Under the pieces are notes generated by a model. That model was not told where the DNA came from and made no database searches. It saw nothing but the letters and a program-made list of their open reading frames with translations. Shown here one piece after another: positions 55,190 to 63,998 of a stretch of 64,000 nucleotides of DNA. A program made the translations under genes and the position numbers. Source of the stretch: Shewanella olleyana (GTDB lineage: Bacteria; Pseudomonadota; Gammaproteobacteria; Enterobacterales; Shewanellaceae). How positions within the stretch are numbered: the stretch's first letter is position 1; every line of letters begins with the position of its first letter. The stretch spans positions 47,177 through 111,176 of the forward strand of contig NZ_JAKILD010000019.1 in the NCBI RefSeq assembly GCF_023283825.1, in the 5' to 3' direction.

Positions 55190-55615
55190 ATGAAGACTAA
55201 ATTAACATTATCTGCTGCCTTTGGCTTACTGCTAACCAGTTTTACTGCGCAATCTTCTAGCATAACCTTCCATGATGATCTTGATGTAGATAGCGTCAAT
55301 GGTGTTGTTGTCGAGTTTCAACGTGAAGTAGACCTCGTTGCCGGTGAGCAACTTATTGAGGTGAGCTATAGCGACTTGTTTCAGGATAACGCAGATGATT
55401 CAGGACATTGGGTAAAGTCAAAGCCGCTATATTTAAAACTAGATGTTGCAGGCACTGAAAAGTATCACCTTGAATTACCAGAGTTATATTCAGCAGACGA
55501 TGCAAAAGACTTTTTGCAAAATCCTGTTTTATCATTATCTATTGATGGTCAAGCTCATGATGTAACACTATTAAGCCAATCTCAATTGTTTACATTGATA
55601 TTATTAAATAAATAA
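55190..55615 (+). CDS. DUF2057 (YccT/CsgI-like) periplasmic protein
   Basis: The 141-residue protein has a signal peptide (about 1-22) and a beta-rich domain with SITFHDDLDVDSVNGVVVEF near the start and YLKLDVAGTEKYHLELPEL, the layout of DUF2057. E. coli YccT of this family inhibits curli formation and has been named CsgI. No curli genes are in the window, so that role is only a possibility here. The strong ribosome-binding site is GAACGGAG. Confidence 0.7.
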   Translation: MKTKLTLSAAFGLLLTSFTAQSSSITFHDDLDVDSVNGVVVEFQREVDLVAGEQLIEVSYSDLFQDNADDSGHWVKSKPLYLKLDVAGTEKYHLELPELYSADDAKDFLQNPVLSLSIDGQAHDVTLLSQSQLFTLILLNK

Positions 55616-55942
55616 TTTGAAATTAACTTTAGTTTTTATGCTCAATAGAGTGTTATATATTTAAATTAAATAAACATATAACTATTCAATATATTAAATT
55701 AGCTTAAGACCGGTAAAGAATAATGTATGGGTATCATCCTAGGGAAAACGCTGCTTAAATGATGTTAAGTGGCGTTTTTGTATACATTAATTTTACATTT
55801 AATAGAGACATAATTCGTTATGAATCAATTTGCTATTGATAGTCCCGAAATCAACGCTAAAGCACTATAATTGACGATTGTAACTTGCGTTCCCTTGTTA
55901 GGATCCTTATTATCGCGATCCCAAAATGAAAAAGGCACTATC
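55616..55942 (+). other. Intergenic region before rlmI
   Basis: It contains the terminator at 55745-55779 and presumably the rlmI promoter (TATAAT-like AGCACTATAATTG near 55861-55872). An in-frame extension of rlmI from 55871 is possible but unlikely. Confidence 0.5.
55745..55779 (+). terminator. Terminator of the CsgI-like gene
   Basis: A 12-pair stem AAACGCTGCTTA/TAAGTGGCGTTT (two wobbles) with an eight-base loop is followed by TTG. It lies 130 bases after the stop, so the transcript has a long 3' end. Confidence 0.75.
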
Positions 55943-57133
55943 ATGGCTATCAGAATCAAGCTAAGACCCAAGCGTGAAAAATCACTAGAGCGCAAACACC
56001 CATGGGTTTTTGCAAGTGGTATACATAACATTAAAGGTAAACCGCAAGCGGGTGAAACTGTTGATGTTGTTGCGCATGATGGCCATTGGTTAGGACGTGG
56101 TGCTTGGTCTCCAGAGTCGCAAATCCAAGTGCGTGTATGGACTTTTAATAAAGAAGAGCAAATTGATAAAGACTTCTTCATGCGCCGTGTTCAGCGTGCT
56201 CAAGCTGGCAGAGATGCGTTAATTGCTGAACAAGGCCTAACGGGTTACCGCCTTATTGCAGCTGAATCTGACGGCTTACCAGGTATTACTATCGATAAAT
56301 ATGCCAATGTATTGGTCTGCCAGTTATTAAGTACTGGTGCTGACTTTTGGCGTGACACTTTAGTAGAAGTATTAGCTGAACTTTACCCCGACTGCGCTAT
56401 TTACGAACGCTCAGATGTAGATTCTCGTAAAAAGGAAGGCTTGAAACCTGTAACTGGTTTATTACACGGTGAACTTCCTGAAATGCCAGTTATTATCGAA
56501 GAAAACGGCATTAAAATTTCTGTTGATGTGACTAAAGGGCATAAGACTGGCTTTTATTTGGATCAACGAGATAACCGCGCTATAGCGGCTCGTTTCGTCA
56601 AGGGTAAGTCAGTATTAAATTGTTTCTGTTACACAGGCACATTCGGCTTGTATGCTGCCAAAGGTGGCGCAGCCAGCATCGAAAATGTTGATGTGTCAAA
56701 ATTAGCGCTAGATACTGCTAAATTGAATATGGAAATTAACGGTTTTAATGATGAACATGTTAACTATCATGAAGCTGATGTTTTCAAGCTATTACGTCAG
56801 TATCGTGATGAGGGTAAAACCTTTGATGTGATTGTGTTAGACCCTCCTAAGTTTGCCGATAATAAAGCGCAATTAAATGGTGCATGTCGTGGCTATAAAG
56901 ACATTAATATGATTGCTATGCAATTACTAAATCCTGGTGGTATATTGCTGACATTCTCATGCTCTGGCTTAATGGCCGCAGATCTATTTCAAAAAGTGGT
57001 TGCAGATGCCGCACTTGATGCTAAACGAGATGTGCAATTTATTGATAGATTAAGTCAAGCTAGCGATCATCCGATTGGTAGCGCATTTCCTGAAGGTTTT
57101 TATTTGAAAGGTCATGTTGCTCGCGTCTTCTAA
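55943..57133 (+). CDS. rlmI: 23S rRNA (cytosine1962-C5)-methyltransferase RlmI
   Basis: This 396-residue enzyme methylates C1962 of 23S rRNA. The N-terminal PUA domain contains [14 protein letters not shown]. The Rossmann methyltransferase domain has [20 protein letters not shown] for SAM binding, VLDPPKFA (the NPPF-like motif IV) and [10 protein letters not shown] with the catalytic-type Cys. ATG 55943 gives the normal RlmI N-terminus [15 protein letters not shown] and follows AAAGG; an earlier frame start at 55871 has no homology. It is monocistronic with a terminator. Confidence 0.93.
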   Translation: MAIRIKLRPKREKSLERKHPWVFASGIHNIKGKPQAGETVDVVAHDGHWLGRGAWSPESQIQVRVWTFNKEEQIDKDFFMRRVQRAQAGRDALIAEQGLTGYRLIAAESDGLPGITIDKYANVLVCQLLSTGADFWRDTLVEVLAELYPDCAIYERSDVDSRKKEGLKPVTGLLHGELPEMPVIIEENGIKISVDVTKGHKTGFYLDQRDNRAIAARFVKGKSVLNCFCYTGTFGLYAAKGGAASIENVDVSKLALDTAKLNMEINGFNDEHVNYHEADVFKLLRQYRDEGKTFDVIVLDPPKFADNKAQLNGACRGYKDINMIAMQLLNPGGILLTFSCSGLMAADLFQKVVADAALDAKRDVQFIDRLSQASDHPIGSAFPEGFYLKGHVARVF

Positions 57134-57162
57134 AGGAATAATGACGTTTAGAAGAGTGAATT

Positions 57163-57190
57163 AAAAGCTACTTACAAGGTAGCTTTTTTT
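57163..57190 (+). terminator. Terminator of rlmI
   Basis: AAAAGCTAC/GTAGCTTTT with a seven-base loop is followed by a long T run. Confidence 0.9.
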
Positions 57191-57315
57191 ATATTCGCTA
57201 TTTAGCGTATTTTGATTAATGATTACAGTAGCCAACATATGATTCATAACTTGATTCGTAACAAGAGTATCTAAAGAGCTTGAAGCTCAAATTTAGCAGT
57301 AAAAAGGTGTAGAAG

Positions 57316-57714
57316 ATGAAAATACTACTTAAGACAATTACGGTAATTGCAATAATGCTCTCTAGTATTTCGGTTCAATCACATGAAGGGTATGAGCTGA
57401 CAACGTCAAACGGTGGAACCTACATTAAAGCGTTCAATTTTGATAATGGTCAGAGTGTTGTGATTGCTGAGGGGCGTATTGAGCCAAGATCTATTGGTTC
57501 AATAAGTATTAAGCTATACAAAGATTTAAATGTTGGTGATTTTACTCAAGGGATAATTATACCAAGAGACGGAACCATATTGTCAGTAGCAATTGTTGAA
57601 GATACTGCTGCTAAACAAAAACTGAAAATCACCACTGTTACAGCAGGAAGTGGTAATTACCAAGATGATGTGTTCATCTGCGTTAGTGACAATCTCGTTT
57701 CAAAGTGCGGCTAA
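57316..57714 (+). CDS. pliI: Probable PliI-type inhibitor of invertebrate-type lysozyme
   Basis: The 132-residue protein has a signal peptide (about 1-22) and a beta-sandwich-like mature part. SVVIAEGRIEPRSIGSISIKLY, FTQGIIIPRDGTILSVAIVED and the loop AGSGNYQDD match the PliI family, in which an SGxY loop plugs the lysozyme active site. Two Cys near the C-terminus may form a disulfide. PliI protects Gram-negative cells against i-type lysozymes of molluscs and other invertebrates, fitting a marine host-associated life. The assignment is from recall of family motifs. Confidence 0.68.
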   Translation: MKILLKTITVIAIMLSSISVQSHEGYELTTSNGGTYIKAFNFDNGQSVVIAEGRIEPRSIGSISIKLYKDLNVGDFTQGIIIPRDGTILSVAIVEDTAAKQKLKITTVTAGSGNYQDDVFICVSDNLVSKCG

Positions 57715-57718
57715 TCTT

Positions 57719-57766
57719 GGGCATAGGGACGTTTGGCCATAGGAACTCTTGGCCATAGGAAGTTAG
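57719..57766. repeat. Short imperfect repeats after the pliI-like gene
   Basis: Three imperfect copies of TTGGCCATAGGAA lie just after the stop codon. They are non-coding; slippage or a decayed small repeat is possible. Confidence 0.6.
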
Positions 57767-57830
57767 CCGTTCGTGATGTGCCTACCTGACACACTTAGTG
57801 TAACCTTTTAATTTAATGTGTATTAAAGAC

Positions 57831-57857
57831 AAAAAAGCCGCTAATGCGGCTTTTTGT
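57831..57857. terminator. Bidirectional terminator
   Basis: AAAAAGCCGC/GCGGCTTTTT with loop TAAT serves the convergent pliI-like gene and the gene at 57884. Confidence 0.9.
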
Positions 57858-57883
57858 TTATGTTAATAACGGTATTTTATTAG

Positions 57884-58228
57884 CTAACTTAGCCAGTAAA
57901 GGCCTAAACTGCTCATACACGCCAGTATCATGCTTGCCTCAAAAAACGTTTTACTACCCAATAAGCTTTGCTTTCCTTGCTTTAAGCTTGCGATAAACTC
58001 ATTCTGCTTATATAGCCTGCAGGTAAGTTGCTCAGTTTGAGGGTCTATTAAGAGCTGTAATCGACAAGGTTTACCATTTTTAAGTTCAATTTTATGGGTG
58101 CTTCTTTGTCCAAAATTAACTTTAGTCGATACAAGTTTGTCATTCACTAATACACGCTCTAAGCCGATCCAGTCACTCGCCAGTAATTCAATTTTTTCCT
58201 GATGTAGATGATATTTAAAACTCGTCAT
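57884..58228 (-). CDS. Hypothetical protein with C-terminal membrane helix (114 aa)
   Basis: I do not recognise this family. Residues 1-80 are mainly beta strands (YHLHQEKIELLASDWIGLERV, KIELKNGKPCRLQLLIDP), and the last 20 residues (FFEASMILACMSSLGLYWL) form one membrane helix, so it is probably tail-anchored in the inner membrane. The start is placed at ATG 58228 because AAGGAGACACTC precedes it; a longer frame to 58273 lacks a site. It is a single gene. Confidence 0.7.
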   Translation of the reverse strand: MTSFKYHLHQEKIELLASDWIGLERVLVNDKLVSTKVNFGQRSTHKIELKNGKPCRLQLLIDPQTEQLTCRLYKQNEFIASLKQGKQSLLGSKTFFEASMILACMSSLGLYWLS

Positions 58229-58469
58229 GAGTGTCTCCTTGGCCTGTGAACCTACCTTAAGATAAGCAGACAAATGTGACGTTTTCCAGTGAGAAAAATG
58301 AAGTTTTTTTGAATCAAAGGGTATGTGTCTGTTGAGGCTAAAGAATTTATTTTAATTATTTTTTATTGACAAAAATCGCTTTTGAGCTAAGCGTTTTATT
58401 AGAAGGTAGTTATTGTGAGGGCTTTACAAACTCTTTTAAAACAGTGGTTTAATTTTTTTGTATGATGTT

Positions 58470-58889
58470 TTATTCAATATTTGTCAAGCCACAATAATGA
58501 CCCAATAAATCACGCCAGCTGACGATTCCAACCAATTCAGACTCTTGCAAAACAGGAAAGCAGGTAATTCCTTTAGTTAGCATTAGTTGAGCTGCGCTAT
58601 CGATATCGAGTGAAGGGGGAACTGTGATCGGACCATGTGCCATAACCTGATGTACACGTTTATTAAGGGTCTCAATATCGCGAGTGAGTTCTGCAGCTGT
58701 GCCTAAATTAGGACTGATGGCATTGATTAAATCAGTACGGGCCAAAATCCCAGAAATTGTTTTGTCTTCATCCACGACCACTAAGTGATGAAAAGGCACA
58801 TTATCAAATATTTCTTTGGCAGTGCTAATGCGATCATCCATTTCTACGGTGACAACCCTTGGGCTCATAATTTGCTCAATTGTGACCAT
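58470..58889 (-). CDS. Two-CBS-domain protein
   Basis: The 139-residue cytosolic protein consists of a CBS pair: IMSPRVVTVEMDDRISTAKEIFDNVPFHHLVVVDEDKTISGIL and VMAHGPITVPPSLDIDSAAQLMLTKGITCFPVL. Such pairs bind adenine nucleotides and regulate partners; stand-alone forms like this have unclear targets. ATG 58889 is chosen for its excellent AAGGAGGAACATC site, rather than a frame beginning six codons earlier. It is a single gene. Confidence 0.9.
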   Translation of the reverse strand: MVTIEQIMSPRVVTVEMDDRISTAKEIFDNVPFHHLVVVDEDKTISGILARTDLINAISPNLGTAAELTRDIETLNKRVHQVMAHGPITVPPSLDIDSAAQLMLTKGITCFPVLQESELVGIVSWRDLLGHYCGLTNIE

Positions 58890-59018
58890 GATGTTCCTCC
58901 TTTTCAATTAATCTAGTTATATCAGACAATTGTAAAGTGAACAAATCATCCCAAGGTTTTATCAATGATCTAAATAAATGATTCTATTAATGCTTGATAA
59001 TATTTAATTAGTATAGCT

Positions 59019-60756
59019 TTAACCTTTTCTATCGTGATTTAAATGATATTCAATGTAGCGTTGTCTTTTTTTAGGTTTAAGCGCACGTACATCAACGAGT
59101 ACCAAGCCATCTATACAGTTACCAAAATCTGTATCGATACCGAAATCCAAAAACTTGACCCCTTCATCTTGGCACAGTTCACCGTATTGTTTATAAAGAG
59201 GTGGCACCGCAGCCCCCATATTGGCTAAGGTGTGTTTAAGTACCTTAAAACAACTTGAATAGTCATCTTCCGTATACAAGCGGTTTAATTGGTGTAGGCG
59301 CTCATCAGTGTACTGATATGGGGTATTTGACTGAGCAAGCTTATCTGGCATAGCAAAATGCTGTTGGTAAAAATGAACCATCATTTCTTTCGCTTGCTCA
59401 GGTAGTTGATCGCTGATTGAAACAGGTCCAAATAAATATCTAAACTGTGGATTTTTAGCTAAATATGCGCCAATGCCTAACCATAAATAATCTAGGCTTC
59501 GCTTTCCCCAATATTTTGGCTGAACAAAACTTCTGCCCAATTCCAGTCCATTTTCAAAGTAAGGCGCAAATTCTTCGCTGTAATTAAATAAAGATTGGCT
59601 ATACAGGGACGTTTTACCACGTTGTTGATGGACTTGTTTAGCACTGGCAAATCGATATGAACCAACAATTTCTAATGCATCTTTATCCCACAATACTAAG
59701 TGTTGGTAATAAGGATCGTATTGATCATTATCACGACGATGGCCGCTTCCTTCGCCTACCGCGCGAAACGCTATTTCGCGTAAGCGTCCAATCTCTCGCA
59801 TGATTGGACTGCAATCATTGTGTTGATATAGAAATATTTGTTTGTTGTCGTTGGTTTCACCTAATAATTCACACTGTTGTAGGGCATGTTGAAGCTCGCT
59901 ACGCGACTCAGGGTGGGCGATAGCATTTTGAGTGGCAAATATTGGGCTACGATCTTTGCCGATGCGATAAAGGTGGTTTTTAAGTAACTGCACTTTAGTT
60001 TTACGGGCAAAATCATTACTGGTGACGGCTTCTTTGGGGATTAACTTACCTATACGAACTGGCATGGTCCGCTTAGATTGCTTGAACATCTCTTTGACTA
60101 ATAGCAAGCTTGCCAGTGGCTTGTAAATCATTGATGCACCATAAAAAGCAGCGGAGTTTTTTGCATCAACATACATAGGTAATAAAGGCGCATTACAGGT
60201 ATTCGCCATTTTTAAAAATCCTGAATGCCACTTTAAATCAGTCACGCCGGAGGGACGCAATCTTGACACTTCACCGGATGGAAAGATGAGCACTGCACCT
60301 TCATTTTTAAGATGAAGGTGAATATTTTCAAGATGCTGTCTTGGCGTGCCACCAGACATGTTATTTACGGGTAAAAGCAGCGAATGCATAGGCTCTAATG
60401 CCATTAGCAGTTCATTGGCTACCACTTTAATATCTGGCCTGACTTGGCTAATAAGTTTGATTAGCGCTAACGCATCAAGTGAGCCAATAGGGTGGTTAGC
60501 GTAAATGACTACGCGCCCTTCAATAGGAATATTTTCGATTTCATTACTGGGTACTGAATAGTTAAAGTCGAAACAATCGAGAACATGTTCTACAAAATCT
60601 ACCCCCTTTTAAATAAGCAAACTCAGCGGCAATTTCATTACATTGCTTTTCATTAAGCAAATAGCGCAACATGGCTTTGGTTGGCGTGGCAAGCCATGGT
60701 GTTTGATTTAGTTTTGGTAAGTTCTTTTTAACTACGTTCTCTACGGTAAAAATCAT
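59019..60756 (-). pseudogene. Frameshifted two-domain acyltransferase resembling ornithine-lipid synthase OlsF
   Basis: The gene is split by one extra base. Frame one starts at ATG 60756 (MIFTVENVVKKNLPKLNQ) and reads to a stop soon after the five-C run at 60602-60606; the remainder, in another frame, continues without stop to 59019. Removing one base of that run gives about 578 codons. The restored protein has an acyltransferase domain with NHPIGSLD (about residues 80-87) and FPSGEVSR, then a GNAT-like OlsB domain with MREIGRLREIAFRAVGEG. This order is that of OlsF, which builds ornithine lipids. It is either a true null allele or an assembly error in a homopolymer. Confidence 0.8.
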
Positions 60757-60831
60757 AATAATGACCTTTCTATTCTTTTATTATTTTTGCGAGTTTTAGT
60801 CATTACTGTGACCATTACTCATGGCAAATGA

Positions 60832-61734
60832 CTAAGCTACTTTTTGCTTATATTCATCAGCATGCTGTGCATTCAGTTGGAATTGCTTCAGCACTTTTGT
60901 TGTGGATGCTTCATCGCTCCAACGTAACAATTGCAGCTCGCCTGTGAGGGTTTCGGCAATTAAGGTGCAGTTTTCAACCCAGTCGCCATCATTGGCGTAA
61001 ATAATGTCGTCATGAAGCGATAGTTCTGGCTGGTGGATATGGCCGCAGACTACGGCTTGAACGTCTTGAGTTTTGGCATAACGCAGCACTGCATCGCGAT
61101 ACATTTCGATCGCGTGCTGGGCTTTGTTAACCCTGAGTTTTACGTAGCTCGGCAATGACCAATATGAAAATCCGCAAGTGTGTCTTATTTGATGTAACTT
61201 ACGATTAAGAAATAATAAAACGTCGTATAAATGATCCCCGAGTTTTGCGTAAGTACGGCTGATACAAACTTCTGAGTCGAATTGGTCGCCGTGAAGTATG
61301 AGGATTTTTTCACCAGTGATACATTGATGAATATGTTGGTTTGCCATGCTAATGCCCCATAGATGAAAGTCGGTATAGGACTTAAAGGCTTCGTCATGAT
61401 TACCAGGGATATATTTTATTTGGATGCCATCTTTAGCGAGTTGAAGCAGTTTTTGCAGCACTAAATTGTGGCTCTCAGGCCAGTAAACTCGTTTTTTTAG
61501 TGCCCAGATATCAATGATATCGCCAACCAAATAAATCTGTTTAGCTTCAGTTTGAGTAAGTAAGTTCAGTAAAAACTCTGCCTTACAATCAACACTCCCA
61601 AGATGGACATCAGAAAGCCAAAGGGCATTGAATTTTTGTTTGATGTTGGCAGGAGGGAGAGCATTACCATTTGCCAGATTTGCATTGGAAAATGGGTTAA
61701 AGCTTGCTTTGCTATCAACATGACTTTGAGACAT
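60832..61734 (-). CDS. LpxH-like metallophosphoesterase
   Basis: The 300-residue enzyme has the calcineurin-type order: SDVHLGS, GDIIDIW, GNHDE, HGDQFD and CGHIHQPE, with all metal ligands. It belongs to the UDP-2,3-diacylglucosamine hydrolase-like group (COG2908), but is longer than LpxH and has an additional N-terminal tail, so it may act on another lipid phosphate. It is just upstream of, and oriented with, the OlsF-like gene (75 bases apart), which hints at a lipid-remodelling unit. The ATG at 61734 lacks a strong ribosome-binding site. Confidence 0.82.
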   Translation of the reverse strand: MSQSHVDSKASFNPFSNANLANGNALPPANIKQKFNALWLSDVHLGSVDCKAEFLLNLLTQTEAKQIYLVGDIIDIWALKKRVYWPESHNLVLQKLLQLAKDGIQIKYIPGNHDEAFKSYTDFHLWGISMANQHIHQCITGEKILILHGDQFDSEVCISRTYAKLGDHLYDVLLFLNRKLHQIRHTCGFSYWSLPSYVKLRVNKAQHAIEMYRDAVLRYAKTQDVQAVVCGHIHQPELSLHDDIIYANDGDWVENCTLIAETLTGELQLLRWSDEASTTKVLKQFQLNAQHADEYKQKVA

Positions 61735-62044
61735 TTACGCATCGCCTATCAATGGATTTCAAGGCTAGCTTATGGCAAGTTTTTGAATAATAGATGACGT
61801 CAATATGTCAGATTGGTGACATGGTTAAATAATTGTTAGTGATTATGGGAGTGATTACTGGTTAGTGAGTAAGGGAAAGTGAAGGGTAGTTATTCAGTCG
61901 TTTAAGATACTCTTGTCATTACTAGCCAACAGATATAAAAAAGGAGCAACTGATTCCAGTTACTCCTTTAAATAAGACGGTTAAGTCAGTCGCCATTAGC
62001 GAACCGATTTATTAACTTGTTATAGAGTGTCTCTTAAATAAGTC
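61735..62044. other. Intergenic region with the leucine dehydrogenase terminator
   Basis: It holds the terminator at 61936-61970 and the promoter area of the phosphoesterase gene. I see no other signal. Confidence 0.5.
61936..61970 (-). terminator. Terminator of the leucine dehydrogenase gene
   Basis: Read leftward, AAGGAGTAACTG/CAGTTGCTCCTT (one wobble) with loop GAAT is followed by TTTTATATC. Confidence 0.88.
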
Positions 62045-63076
62045 TTATTTAGCTGCGTTAATGATAGCGCGAGCCATGTCGTCAGCCACATCACCAGTGG
62101 TGCGGTTATCTTTTTCAGCTTCATCAAAAATTTTGATTAGCGTGTTGTAGATGTCTTCAACTTTAGCGGTCGATTTAGCCGCGTCATAATCACTTTCAAA
62201 CGATACGTTGATGATACCACCTGCATTAATCACGTAATCTGGTGCGTATAAAATGCCTTTTTCTTTTAGCGTTTCACCGTGACGCACTTCTGCTAGTTGG
62301 TTGTTTGCACAACCTGCAACGATGGTTGCTTTTAATAGCGGAATCGTGGTGTCGTTAATCGTTGCACCTAATGCACATGGCGCGTAAACATCAACGTCTT
62401 GGGTGTAAATATCTTGTGGTGCAACTACGGTAGCGCCGAACTCTGTAGCCACTTTATCTAAAGAGGCTTGATGAATATCAGTAACGATTAGTTCTGCGCC
62501 TTCTTCATGTAAATGTTTACATAAGTAGTAGCCCACATGACCAACACCTTGTACTGAAATCTTAAGGCCTTTAAGGCTGTCTAGGCCACGTTGATGCTTA
62601 ACCGCTGCCTTGATACCTAAATACGTACCAAGTGCTGTGAAAGGTGATGGGTCGCCACTCTTACCTTCAAGACCTGCCATGTAAGGTGTTTCTTGATGCG
62701 CAATCATAATATCAGCAGTTGAAACACCGACGTCTTCTGCTGAAAAGTACTTGCCACCTAAGGTATGAATACAACGACCGAATGCACGGAACAGTGCTTC
62801 ACGATCGGTTGTTTTAGGATCGGCAATAATGACTGATTTACCACCACCCATAGTTAAACCAGCAAGGGCATTTTTGTATGTCATGCCGCGAGAAAGACGT
62901 AATACATCGTTGACTGCTTCATCATCTGAATCGTAGTTCCACATACGACAACCACCTACAGCTGGGCCAAGGTTAGTGTTATGAATTGCAATAATTGCTT
63001 TTAAGCCACTTTCTTCATCGTGACAAAAAACGACTTGTTCGTGGTTATCAAACGATACATGATTAAATAAAGCCAC
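62045..63076 (-). CDS. ldh: Leucine (branched-chain amino acid) dehydrogenase
   Basis: The 343-residue enzyme oxidatively deaminates leucine and valine with NAD, feeding branched-chain amino acid catabolism. GGCRMWNY and MTYKNALAGLTMGGGKSVI contain the catalytic Lys of the Glu/Leu/Phe/Val dehydrogenase family; GVGHVGYYLCKHLHEEGA is the NAD-binding Rossmann turn. Length and the GGCRM block match leucine dehydrogenase rather than hexameric glutamate dehydrogenase. It is a single gene behind a candidate LiuR operator, consistent with induction during branched-chain amino acid use. Confidence 0.92.
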   Translation of the reverse strand: MALFNHVSFDNHEQVVFCHDEESGLKAIIAIHNTNLGPAVGGCRMWNYDSDDEAVNDVLRLSRGMTYKNALAGLTMGGGKSVIIADPKTTDREALFRAFGRCIHTLGGKYFSAEDVGVSTADIMIAHQETPYMAGLEGKSGDPSPFTALGTYLGIKAAVKHQRGLDSLKGLKISVQGVGHVGYYLCKHLHEEGAELIVTDIHQASLDKVATEFGATVVAPQDIYTQDVDVYAPCALGATINDTTIPLLKATIVAGCANNQLAEVRHGETLKEKGILYAPDYVINAGGIINVSFESDYDAAKSTAKVEDIYNTLIKIFDEAEKDNRTTGDVADDMARAIINAAK

Positions 63077-63211
63077 TTGTGATCTCCGCTGTGCGATAAA
63101 AAAGTCGTTAGAGTGATACGGGATAACGACTGGTTGTTATTATTTATTGCAGAACGATAGCATTTAGCGATACTCTCAACAAAGATAGATTCATATAATT
63201 TTGTGATCTAC

Positions 63212-63247
63212 GTGGCAATTTAGCTTGCCACTTTACGTAAACGTAAA
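63212..63247. promoter_or_regulatory. Two abutting inverted repeats: candidate LiuR site and a second palindrome
   Basis: TTTACGT-AA-ACGTAAA (63232-63247) is an exact-arm palindrome of the type described for LiuR, the MerR-family regulator of branched-chain amino acid breakdown in Shewanella and relatives. Directly adjacent, GTGGCAA-N6-TTGCCAC (63212-63231) is a second exact-arm inverted repeat of unknown regulator. Both lie between the divergent ldh and DUF4826 genes. Confidence 0.55.
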
Positions 63248-63339
63248 CTTTTTATGCGTTTCGTTACATTTGTCACCTTTTTATAGGTGTTAATGTTATT
63301 TTTATGATGACAAATATAACAATAAAATAGGAAGAAAGA

Positions 63340-63786
63340 ATGACCGAGTCAGTGGCTGAGCCGAAAACAGAACAACAAGATCCTGAAGTTCAAAGACAAC
63401 AATGGGTCCAAGCGCAATTCCAAAAAGCCAATCGTTTCCTCGCTGAGAAAGGGGTCATCCCGTCAAAAGTACTTGCTGATGAAAGCCGTTATTTAGTGCC
63501 TTATCTTGCAATTTGGAAAATGGAATCTAAGCAACCAACTAAGCAAACATTTTGGGTTATGTCCGGTGATTTACCTTCAGATTACGTCGATGTGAAAGTC
63601 GCTGGCACCGCTCGTGAAGCGATTCGTCATTTCTCAATGATGTGGCAACTTAAAGCCGAGAACTTGCATAAGTCCGGCGCTACTCGTGATGAAACCCAAT
63701 TAAAATTTGCTAACTTGTTAGTCTCTCGTGCTGAGAGCTTATATAAAATGCAAAATGATGAAAAATTGTGGGAAGGGCAAGCTTAA
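63340..63786 (+). CDS. DUF4826 protein
   Basis: The 148-residue cytosolic protein matches DUF4826: EVQRQQWVQAQFQKANRFLAEKGVIPSKV and LVPYLAIWKME at the start, FWVMSGDLPSDYV and REAIRHFSMMWQLKAENL in the core. The function is not established. The ribosome-binding site AGGAAGAAAG is good. It is divergent from ldh across 263 bases that hold two palindromes, so it may be co-regulated with that gene. Confidence 0.85.
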   Translation: MTESVAEPKTEQQDPEVQRQQWVQAQFQKANRFLAEKGVIPSKVLADESRYLVPYLAIWKMESKQPTKQTFWVMSGDLPSDYVDVKVAGTAREAIRHFSMMWQLKAENLHKSGATRDETQLKFANLLVSRAESLYKMQNDEKLWEGQA

Positions 63787-63869
63787 GCTTTCTCGTTTAA
63801 GTATTCTCGATTATGTTTGAGCTTAGCAAAATTACGTAAGAAGCTAGCGATATGTCGCTACACATTAAA

Positions 63870-63892
63870 AAGGCACCTATTATAGGTGCCTT
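63870..63892 (-). terminator. Leftward terminator for the gene entering at the right edge
   Basis: Read leftward, AAGGCACCT/AGGTGCCTT with a five-base loop continues into TTTAATG. Read rightward the T run is broken by TTCAG, so the leftward use is favoured. Confidence 0.7.
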
Positions 63893-63907
63893 CAGATTAA
63901 TGACAAA

Positions 63908-63938
63908 CCCCCACTTTTTTTAAAGTGGGGGTTTTATT
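63908..63938 (+). terminator. Strong rightward terminator of the DUF4826 gene
   Basis: A perfect ten-pair stem CCCCCACTTT/AAAGTGGGGG with loop TTTT is followed by TTTTATTTT. Confidence 0.9.
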
Positions 63939-63998
63939 TTATTGGTTTATACGCATTTCACGACGTTTATTTAAAAACACATCTTGAGCAATATTGTT
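63939..63998 (-). CDS. C-terminal end of a leftward gene cut by the window edge
   Basis: An open leftward frame enters at the right edge and stops at TAA 63939-63941; its last 19 residues are NNIAQDVFLNKRREMRINQ, charged and protein-like. A leftward terminator at 63870 supports a real gene ending here. Too little is visible to name it. Confidence 0.4.
   Translation of the reverse strand, partial: NNIAQDVFLNKRREMRINQ

Noticed and set aside
55871..55942. Upstream start of rlmI
   Set aside because: The added 24 residues have no resemblance to RlmI, and ATG 55943 has the better site and the conserved N-terminus.
60562..60756. Calling the 64-codon N-terminal frame an independent small gene
   Set aside because: Its reading continues naturally into the acyltransferase frame after removal of one base in the five-base run.
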